Positions 1 through 6,343 of a DNA stretch of 7,807 nt are shown here, piece by piece. This DNA comes from a bacterium (lineage in GTDB: Bacteria > Elusimicrobiota > Elusimicrobia > UBA1565 > UBA9628): NCBI GenBank assembly GCA_021790955.1, contig JAJYFI010000066.1, positions 1 to 7,807 on the forward strand. The letters run 5' to 3'. Under the pieces are notes generated by a model. The model searched no databases. It was not told the DNA's origin and saw only the letters and a list, made by a program, of their open reading frames with translations. Every line of letters begins with the position of its first letter. Position 1 is the first letter of the stretch. The position numbers and the translations under genes were made by a program.

Positions 1-1144
<1,144 letters not shown>

Positions 1145-1170
1145 GGAAAGGCGGCAAGGCCGGTGACCAA

Positions 1171-1176
1171 ATTATA
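1171..1176 (-). promoter_or_regulatory. Candidate -10 element of secA promoter
   Basis: Read on the minus strand, 1176 to 1171 is a perfect TATAAT, 26 nt upstream of the secA ATG. This predicts a start near 1164 and a leader of about 20 nt. No convincing -35 hexamer is seen at 16-18 nt spacing (gagtat or similar). It overlaps the plus-strand TATAAA by two bases. Confidence 0.5.
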
Positions 1177-1180
1177 TAAA
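1175..1180 (+). promoter_or_regulatory. Candidate -10 element of rnd promoter
   Basis: TATAAA on the plus strand sits six bases before the ATG at 1187, so transcription would begin at about the start codon itself, giving a leaderless or nearly leaderless mRNA. If translation starts at ATG 1232 instead, the leader would be about 45 nt. No good -35 is visible. It shares bases 1175-1176 with the secA TATAAT. Confidence 0.35.
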
Positions 1181-1186
1181 CTATCC

Positions 1187-2401
1187 ATGTTGGATACTCG
1201 CGAAGACGCATCCCTCGAAGACGGCCGCGGCATGACGGCCTCCGCCGTCCTTCCCCCGCTCTTTATCACGACGGACGAGGAGTTGAGAGAGGCCGCGGGG
1301 GATTTCCGCTCCTTCCCTAGGCTAGCGATCGACACGGAGTCGAACGGCTTCTATGCTTGGCGCGAGCGAGTCTGCCTCATCCAGATATCGACTCCGGAGC
1401 GCGATTATATCGTCGACCCCCTTGCCGTCAGGGATTTGGAACCCCTGCGCCCCATCCTTGCCGAGCCGGCGATTGAGAAGGTCTTCCATGCGGGCGAATA
1501 CGACGTCATGTGCTTGAAGCGCGACTATGGCTTCGAGTTCGAAAACCTGTTCGACACCATGATCGCGGGCAGGCTTTTGGGCTTCAAGGAGCTGGGGCTC
1601 GCCAAGCTCATCGCAGCCCAATTCGGAGTCAAACTGTCGAAAAAATTCCAGAAGGCGGACTGGGGCCAGAGGCCGCTCTCCGCCGAGCAGGTCCGCTACG
1701 CCCAGATGGACACGCATTATCTCCTGAGGCTCTCGGAAGTCCTGGAAGGCAGGCTCGCTCAGGCCGGCAGGCTCGACGAGGCCCGGGAAGCGTTTCGGGA
1801 TTTGGCGCTGACGGAAGCCCAGTCCAAGTCCTTCGATCCGGAGGGATGGTGGGATATCCGCGGCCGCTCCACGGCTCCCGATTCGGCGCTCCCCATCCTG
1901 CGGGATCTCTACCTTTTTCGCGAACGGGAGGCCGAGCGCCGCGATCGGGCCAGCTTCCGGATCATGCCCGACCATCTGTTGGTGAGGATCGCCGCCGCCG
2001 CCCCGCGCACGAAGGAGGAGCTGGCGAAAGTCCCCGGCTTCTCGGAGTACCTGCGGGCGCGTTATTCTGGGAAGATAATCGAGATCGTTAACGCTGCCCG
2101 TCACGCGCCTTCTCCCTCGAGGTCCGAGCGCGAGCCCGCGCGCATGAGCGGACGGGAGCGCAAGCTCCTGGGGGACCTCAAGCTGTGGCGCAAGACCCGC
2201 GCCGAGGCCGAGGGGCTCGATCCGGCCGCGGTCTTATCAGGCGCCGTTCTGCGGGATCTCGCATCCCGCGCCGCGCGGGGGGAGGCCGATTGCCTTTCCG
2301 CCCTGAGCCCCGCCAAGCACCGCCGTTACGGCGCCGAGCTGGAGCGTCTTCTTAAGGGAAGCGGCTCCGTCTCCAGCAAGCCCCTTAATCCGTCAGCTTG
2401 A
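1187..2401 (+). CDS. rnd: Ribonuclease D (DEDDy 3'-5' exoribonuclease with two HRDC-like domains)
   Basis: RNase D trims the 3' ends of tRNA precursors and other small RNAs using two divalent metal ions. Numbering from ATG 1187 (404 aa), the exonuclease domain spans about 27-190. Exo I is DTE (D49, E51), Exo II is HAGEYD (D106) and Exo III is YAQMD (Y171, D175), so all DEDDy catalytic residues are present. One HRDC domain lies at about 236-305 and a second HRDC-like segment at about 322-392, as in E. coli RNase D (about 375 aa). The start is uncertain. ATG 1232 (389 aa) fits the E. coli N-terminus best, ATG 1187 lies six bases after a TATAAA, and TTG 1136 would overlap the secA start and is unlikely. 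The last codons (NPSA and stop) lie inside a 35-bp repeat derived from the tonB 3' end. Confidence 0.95.
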   Translation: MLDTREDASLEDGRGMTASAVLPPLFITTDEELREAAGDFRSFPRLAIDTESNGFYAWRERVCLIQISTPERDYIVDPLAVRDLEPLRPILAEPAIEKVFHAGEYDVMCLKRDYGFEFENLFDTMIAGRLLGFKELGLAKLIAAQFGVKLSKKFQKADWGQRPLSAEQVRYAQMDTHYLLRLSEVLEGRLAQAGRLDEAREAFRDLALTEAQSKSFDPEGWWDIRGRSTAPDSALPILRDLYLFREREAERRDRASFRIMPDHLLVRIAAAAPRTKEELAKVPGFSEYLRARYSGKIIEIVNAARHAPSPSRSEREPARMSGRERKLLGDLKLWRKTRAEAEGLDPAAVLSGAVLRDLASRAARGEADCLSALSPAKHRRYGAELERLLKGSGSVSSKPLNPSA

Positions 2402-2420
2402 AGACGAAGGGCTGGGCGAT
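2386..2420. repeat. 35-bp direct repeat, left copy (duplicated tonB 3' end)
   Basis: This copy is identical over 35 bases to 3615-3649. Read on the minus strand it encodes IAQPFVFKLTD and then TAA, the C-terminus of the tonB-like protein, but is detached from the rest of that gene. On the plus strand it supplies the last codons and TGA stop of rnd. The match ends abruptly on both sides. Confidence 0.95.
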
Positions 2421-3614
2421 TAGGGCCAGGAGACCCATAGGGATGGCGCGTGCTGCCAAGGCGGCGAAGAGACTTATTCCCCGGATGTTGGCGGCCGTTG
2501 TCGTTTTTCTTTCCTTCGGCGAGATCGCTACGCGCATGACGTCGGTCGACCGAAAATTATTGAGCTCTCTTATTTATATTGAGGGTGATTTTAGGCCCAA
2601 CGAAATGATAAGCCCGGGCTGGGAACGGCATTATTGCCTAAGGCCCGGAAGCCGTCATGTGTATTGGAACTGGCTTGTTGCGACGGTCAACGCGGCCGGC
2701 TATCGCGGGCGTGAAAGGCCAGCACGCAAGCCGCCGGGCGTCTACCGCGTTGTCTGCTTCGGCGGATCAAACGTCTTCGGCGCTGCGGTTGGCGATGGGA
2801 AAACCTATCCAGCGCAGCTTGAGCGAGAGCTCAACAAGCGTTACCCGGGCCGATTTGAGGTTTGGAACGCAGGGACCTGCGCCTATGTCTTGTCCCAGGA
2901 TATCGCCGCCGCGCGGAGGGCCATAACTCTCCTTGACCCCGACATGATGATTTTCACCGTAACGAACCGCGGGCGCAGAGCTTTTAACGACAGGCAGGAG
3001 AGATCTTTCCTTCCATTTTTCGATGCCGTCCCAGCTCTTTACTGGGAAAACCTTTATTTTTTGCCATGGGGGAGCACTGGTTGGAACCAGGCTTTTTTGA
3101 AGCATTGGAGGTTCTATCGCTTGGCCATGGTGGCGGCGAATGATGCTTTGAGAATTTTCATGGCTGGCGTGGCACCCCTGGGCGACCGGGAAGTGCGGGA
3201 TCGTATGCGGTCGATGGCGACGGAGGCGGCCGTGATGCACCAGCCGGCACAGGCGGAGGAGGCTGCCCTGCGCCGCGCAGTCACTCAGGGATTAAGGGAA
3301 GACCAATATGAATCTGCGATCAGGGCCAAGGTCGATCGCTCGCTGAACGACGATGCATTCCTCGGGTTCTACGAACAATTCCGAAAACGTTTCGTCATCC
3401 TTTTAGCGTCAAATCCTGCCGGCGCGTCGTGCGATGAATTACGCGATCTCCGCGCTCCATGCCTCCCCCTTAAAGAGTCCCTTTCACCGCAAGCTCCATT
3501 GGAATATCGGTTGATTCATCCAGGCGCGCGAGTCTATCATTGGTATGCGAAAACGCTTGCGCGGTTGATCGGGCCGCGTCTGCGCCCGACGGAAGGCCGC
3601 GTCTCGTCGCGCTC
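2421..3614. other. Putative inserted segment carrying the SGNH-like gene
   Basis: This 1194-bp unique segment lies between the two 35-bp repeats. Removing it with one repeat restores a simple convergent overlap of rnd and tonB. It is more AT-rich than its surroundings: a hand count gives 24 of 60 G+C in 3001-3060 against 43 of 60 in rnd 2161-2220. No transposase, terminal inverted repeat or integrase site was seen, so the mechanism is unknown. A metagenomic assembly join through a 35-bp overlap is a real alternative. Confidence 0.55.
2428..2432 (+). promoter_or_regulatory. Ribosome binding site of the SGNH-like gene
   Basis: AGGAG lies 10 nt before ATG 2443. It decides this start over the upstream TTG at 2398, which lies inside the duplicated tonB repeat and would add 15 residues with no family support. 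Confidence 0.6.
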
Positions 3615-3630
3615 TAATCCGTCAGCTTGA
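2443..3630 (+). CDS. SGNH/GDSL-hydrolase-like membrane-anchored protein
   Basis: This 395-aa protein resembles the GDSL/SGNH esterases found in many envelope and polysaccharide-modification loci. The N-terminus has a basic stretch and then a hydrophobic helix at about 15-28, suggesting a signal anchor with the rest outside the cytoplasm. The family hallmark AAGYRGRE (84-91) leads into a strand and block I, CFGGSN (105-110), with S109 the candidate nucleophile. TYPAQLE (121-127) and a block II-like WNAG (141-144) follow. Block III, normally GxND, is TVTNRG, keeping only N175. Block V, normally DxxHP, is RLIHP, keeping H359 but with Arg in the Asp position. About 180 residues separate blocks III and V. 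The protein may be a divergent or inactive hydrolase; its substrate is unknown. Its end, NPSA and stop, is encoded by the right repeat copy and overlaps the tonB stop. Base composition differs from its neighbours. It sits 41 bases after rnd and could be read from the rnd promoter. Confidence 0.75.
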   Translation: MARAAKAAKRLIPRMLAAVVVFLSFGEIATRMTSVDRKLLSSLIYIEGDFRPNEMISPGWERHYCLRPGSRHVYWNWLVATVNAAGYRGRERPARKPPGVYRVVCFGGSNVFGAAVGDGKTYPAQLERELNKRYPGRFEVWNAGTCAYVLSQDIAAARRAITLLDPDMMIFTVTNRGRRAFNDRQERSFLPFFDAVPALYWENLYFLPWGSTGWNQAFLKHWRFYRLAMVAANDALRIFMAGVAPLGDREVRDRMRSMATEAAVMHQPAQAEEAALRRAVTQGLREDQYESAIRAKVDRSLNDDAFLGFYEQFRKRFVILLASNPAGASCDELRDLRAPCLPLKESLSPQAPLEYRLIHPGARVYHWYAKTLARLIGPRLRPTEGRVSSRSNPSA

Positions 3631-4438
3631 AGACGAAGGGCTGGGCGATCTTGACCGGAACGGGGCCGGCGGCGTTCTCGGCGGGGGAGAAGCGCATGAG
3701 CCGCGCCACCTTCTCGGCGGCCGCGTCGAAGTAGGGGCCCGCGGTCTGGGCGATGTCGATTTTGTGGATGAGTCCGTCCGCGCCGATGTGGAGATATAGA
3801 TCGACGGTCCCTTCTTTCCCGCGCTGCCGCTCGTTCTCCGGATAGTAGCGCCGCAAGGCGGCCAGGACGTCCTCGGCGTTGAGAAGCCGCGGGGGGATGA
3901 TGATGGGGCCGCCGCCGCCGCCGGGAAGGCCGGAGCCTTTCCCGAATGGCATCCCCAGCCCCGGGGCCTTGGAGCCGGTCGCCGACCCGGAGACGGGGCT
4001 TGAAACGCCCGATGCGGCGGGGCCCTCGATCGCGCTCGGCGCCGCGGCGTGGGACGGCGCGAGAGGGCGAGGCTGTTCCGCGGGAGCCGCGGCTTGCGGC
4101 AATTTATGAGCCACGGGCTTGTCCACGTCCCATGATTTGTAAGGCGGCGGGGCCGGCGCCATCGCCTTCTTGGGGGCGGGAGCGGGTTTGGGCGCTTCGG
4201 GAACGCCCAGCGGGATGTTGGGGGTTTTTCCCGGTCCCCGCATGCCGCCGATGCCCGGGCCGGGCACCGAAGGAATTGTCAGGTCGATTTCCACCGACTG
4301 GGGCAGGGACGCTCGCTGGGGCCACGGCATAAACAAGATGACGGCATGCAGAATGACGGAGCCCGCCAGGCAGGACAGGAACAGATGTTCCCGCCGGTCC
4401 GCGCCCGCCTCAGGGGTGAAAAAGCGGGCCGCGGGCAC
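3614..4438 (-). CDS. tonB: TonB-family energy transducer protein
   Basis: TonB-type proteins couple the proton motive force, harvested by ExbB/ExbD in the inner membrane, to outer-membrane receptors or other envelope machines. From GTG 4438 the product is 274 aa. It has a short cytoplasmic tail, one membrane helix (about 20-38) carrying SVILH (S27, H31), which matches the Ser and His conserved in the TonB anchor, then a long Pro/Ala/Lys-rich periplasmic spacer (about 55-135) and a Gly-rich stretch (165-177). The C-terminal TonB domain (about 185-272) has YYPENERQRGKEGTVDL, DAAAEKVARLMRFSPA and a PVPVKIAQPFVF strand. The GTG is chosen because AGGAG lies 8 nt upstream, right at the exbD stop, and it gives a normal-length N-tail. 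An upstream in-frame codon at 4525 would overlap exbD by over 70 bases. It is last in the five-gene cluster. TolA is a less likely alternative because no tolB or pal is nearby. Confidence 0.9.
   Translation of the reverse strand: MPAARFFTPEAGADRREHLFLSCLAGSVILHAVILFMPWPQRASLPQSVEIDLTIPSVPGPGIGGMRGPGKTPNIPLGVPEAPKPAPAPKKAMAPAPPPYKSWDVDKPVAHKLPQAAAPAEQPRPLAPSHAAAPSAIEGPAASGVSSPVSGSATGSKAPGLGMPFGKGSGLPGGGGGPIIIPPRLLNAEDVLAALRRYYPENERQRGKEGTVDLYLHIGADGLIHKIDIAQTAGPYFDAAAEKVARLMRFSPAENAAGPVPVKIAQPFVFKLTD
3615..3649. repeat. 35-bp direct repeat, right copy (native tonB 3' end)
   Basis: Identical to 2386-2420, with a 1229-bp offset between copies. Here it continues in frame into the full tonB-like gene, so this is probably the source copy. 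On the plus strand it also gives the SGNH-like gene its last codons and TGA stop. Confidence 0.95.
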
Positions 4439-4446
4439 CGTCCGAT

Positions 4447-4462
4447 CTCCTTTAAAGAGGAG
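4447..4462 (-). promoter_or_regulatory. tonB ribosome binding site inside a small palindrome at the exbD stop
   Basis: On the minus strand CTCCTCTTTAAAGGAG contains the exbD stop TAA and the tonB AGGAG (4451-4447), 8 nt before GTG. The CTCCT arm, in the last exbD codons, can pair with AGGAG, so the site may be open only when ribosomes finish exbD, that is, translational coupling. The stem is just 5 bp. Confidence 0.45.
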
Positions 4463-4856
4463 AAACTTCGAGGCCGACGCGGCTGAGTCCCGCGCTTCGG
4501 ATCGCGTCGAGCACTCGGACCACATCGCCGTAGCGCGCGCCTTCGTCCGCCGAGAGAGCCACCCGCTGCCCCGGAGCGCTCTTGGCCTGGGCCGAAAGGA
4601 AGCTTGAGAGCGCCGCCGGCCCTATTTTTCTCCCGTGGTAGAGGACGTTGCCCGCGGCGTCCACGACGAGGTTGATCGCCTGGGGGGCCTCGCGGCTCGA
4701 GTGGGCTGCCTTGGGGAGCGCGACCTTGATCGCGCGGCGATGAATGAGGGGGGCGGTCGTCATGAAGATGATGAGGACGACGAGCAGGATGTCGACTAAG
4801 GGCGTGACGTTGATGCCCGTGATCGAGGCGTCGCTGCCGGCGGAGGCTGCGGCCAC
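4452..4856 (-). CDS. exbD: ExbD/TolR-family biopolymer transport protein
   Basis: ExbD-type proteins form the inner-membrane proton channel and motor with an ExbB-type pentamer and drive TonB. This 134-aa protein has the family layout: a short N-tail, one membrane helix (about 17-35) in INVTPLVDILLVVLIIFM with the essential proton-carrying Asp at D22 (equivalent to E. coli ExbD D25), then a periplasmic domain ending in ADEGARYGDVVRVLDAIRSA, typical of the ExbD/TolR fold. The start is GTG 4856, five bases after the exbB stop, without a strong Shine-Dalgarno, so translation is probably coupled. TolR is the alternative name; the following TonB-type gene favours ExbD. Confidence 0.93.
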   Translation of the reverse strand: MAAASAGSDASITGINVTPLVDILLVVLIIFMTTAPLIHRRAIKVALPKAAHSSREAPQAINLVVDAAGNVLYHGRKIGPAALSSFLSAQAKSAPGQRVALSADEGARYGDVVRVLDAIRSAGLSRVGLEVSPL

Positions 4857-4861
4857 GGAGC

Positions 4862-5464
4862 CTAAGCGGCCCGGCGCAGGGCCGAGCGGCAGAGGATGTC
4901 GGCCTCGGTGAGCAGATCCTTCGTCTGCTTCTGGAAAAAATTGAAGGCCACGACGCAGGGGATGGCGACAAAGAGCCCCGTCGCGGTCGCGACCAGGGCT
5001 TGCGAGAGGCCCGACATGACGACCTCGGGCCCCGCCGAGGTGATGGCGAGGTCGTGGAAGGCCTTGATGACGCCCAGAACGGTGCCCAGGAGCCCGATGA
5101 AGGGGGCGTTGTTGCCAAGCGTCCCCAGGACGAGCAGGCGCTTTTCAAGCCCTGGACGCTCGCGGTCGGCGGCTTCTGAAAGGATCTCGTCGATCTCTCC
5201 GCGGCCGCGCCCGGCCGTGAAGGCCGCTCGGGCGATGCGCAGGGCCGCCCCATCGCCGTCCTGGGCCGCTTTTTCGACCGTCGTGATGTCGGCCGCGCTT
5301 GAAGCCAGGACGTTCGCGAGCTTTTGGAGGGTCTTTTTTTCGCGGTAGAGGGTGATGCCGCGTTCGATGATGACGGCGACCGCGACGATGGAACAGGCGA
5401 GCAGAAGGTAGATCACCCAGTCGCCTCCGGAAAACGCCATGGCGGATACCAACGGGACGTTCAT
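4862..5464 (-). CDS. exbB: ExbB/TolQ-family proton channel protein
   Basis: This is the multi-spanning inner-membrane subunit that surrounds ExbD and conducts protons. At 200 aa it is near the usual length. Three membrane helices are visible: about 16-34 (after GGDW), 110-133 and 155-177. The conserved core is present, with NNAPFIGLLGTVLGVIKAF (118-136) on helix 2 and GLSQALVATATGLFVAIP (152-169) on helix 3, including the polar Thr residues lining the channel in the family. ATG 5464 lies six bases after the stop of the upstream HEAT gene, with AGGCGG as a possible ribosome binding site. AglR/AglQ-type gliding-motor subunits share this fold, so the partner proteins rather than this sequence decide what it drives. 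Confidence 0.94.
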   Translation of the reverse strand: MNVPLVSAMAFSGGDWVIYLLLACSIVAVAVIIERGITLYREKKTLQKLANVLASSAADITTVEKAAQDGDGAALRIARAAFTAGRGRGEIDEILSEAADRERPGLEKRLLVLGTLGNNAPFIGLLGTVLGVIKAFHDLAITSAGPEVVMSGLSQALVATATGLFVAIPCVVAFNFFQKQTKDLLTEADILCRSALRRAA

Positions 5465-5470
5465 GGCCGC

Positions 5471-6343
5471 CTAATGCGCGTTTCTCAACCTGATCAGGGC
5501 GGAGCAAAGCTCCGCAAGGACTATGGGGTGCGTCTCCGTCTGAAGCTGGAGAAAGAGGAGCTGATAGGTGTTTTGGCCGCCGATGAGGCCCAGATAATGG
5601 GTCGCCATGGCGCGGACCAGCCAATCCGAATCCTGATAGTGGTCCAAAAGCACGTTCTTGCCGGTCGGGTCCCCCATCTGCCACAGGATGTTGGCGGCGT
5701 ATAGGCGCAGAATGAGCTCCGGGTCGGTGTGGGCCGACGTGAAGACGGCCTGGCGCGCCGAGTCTCCTCCGAGGATGGAGAGGGCTTCGATGCCGGCGAA
5801 GCGCACCGTCAAGTTTTGGTTCGACCCAAGGGCTTGCTGGAAAACGCCCAGGAATTGGGGATCCTTCGTATAGGCCAAGGCGACGATGGCGGCGGCCTGG
5901 ATTTGGGGATTCATCGCCGCCTGCGCCTTATTCTGAAGGGCGGTTTGGATATCCAGGCGCGTGGCTCCCGCCAAACCCTGGGTCAGGAGAAAGCCTAGAT
6001 AGGTATAGCGGGTCATCAAATTGTACCCGTCGATGGTCGTCAACGAGGCGAGGTCGGAGAGCGAGGGATCGAGGGCATTGACCCCCTTCGGGCTCTCGTT
6101 GGCGTGGTTATTGAGCAGGTTGAGCAGGTCGGCGTCGATATCAGGATCAAGGACGGCCTGAGGCGGCAGTTTGAGCCTGGGCGCGGTAATGACGAGGGGG
6201 GCGAGCTCGAAGACAGGCTGGGGTGCCGTGGCGCCCTGTGCCGCCGCGCGCAACGGAAGGCCAAAGAAGGCTACGGAAAGCCAAAGAAGACCATGCAGGT
6301 TAAGATAATGACGATGGCGGCGCCTACTGTTGATTCTGATCAT
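5471..6343 (-). CDS. Exported HEAT-repeat protein with a TonB-box-like N-terminal motif
   Basis: This 290-aa protein of unknown function has a very basic start (RRRHRH), a hydrophobic stretch (about 19-31) and an AxA cleavage site (LRAAA|Q, after about residue 35), pointing to Sec export to the periplasm. The mature N-terminus carries LAPLVITAPRLKL (48-60), very like TonB boxes such as BtuB DTLVVTANR. The region from about 105 to the end is alpha-helical with a 30-40-residue periodicity of HEAT type: NPQIQAAAIVALAYTKD, LTVRFAGIEALSILGG, ELILRLYAANILWQMGD, WLVRAMATHYLGLIGG and IVLAELCSALIRL. The same region aligns with the upstream lipoprotein, so the two are paralogues. ATG overlaps the upstream stop as ATGA, and exbB begins six bases after its stop, so it is translated with the transporter genes. 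No catalytic motif is seen; a scaffold or binding role is inferred. Confidence 0.85.
   Translation of the reverse strand: MIRINSRRRHRHYLNLHGLLWLSVAFFGLPLRAAAQGATAPQPVFELAPLVITAPRLKLPPQAVLDPDIDADLLNLLNNHANESPKGVNALDPSLSDLASLTTIDGYNLMTRYTYLGFLLTQGLAGATRLDIQTALQNKAQAAMNPQIQAAAIVALAYTKDPQFLGVFQQALGSNQNLTVRFAGIEALSILGGDSARQAVFTSAHTDPELILRLYAANILWQMGDPTGKNVLLDHYQDSDWLVRAMATHYLGLIGGQNTYQLLFLQLQTETHPIVLAELCSALIRLRNAH

Noticed and set aside
1322..2104. A 260-codon minus-strand open frame opposite rnd.
   Set aside because: The plus strand carries all RNase D catalytic motifs and HRDC domains, and the antisense product shows no recognisable family feature.
2386..2560. A minus-strand reading of about 50 codons ending in the repeat (SLFAALAARAIPMGLLALIAQ then PFVFKLTD), resembling the end of a membrane protein.
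   Set aside because: It is antisense to the well-supported signal anchor of the SGNH-like gene, has an in-frame stop shortly upstream, and its ending is only the duplicated tonB tail. Hydrophobicity on both strands is expected here by chance.
3614..3630. A possible bidirectional terminator at the SGNH/tonB convergent junction.
   Set aside because: The two stops simply overlap by 17 bases; no stem-loop with a T or A run could be found around the junction.
4279..5253. A 324-codon minus-strand open frame spanning exbB, exbD and tonB in another frame.
   Set aside because: Its product is Arg/Pro/Ser-rich low-complexity sequence, while three recognisable proteins fill the same DNA in the correct frames.
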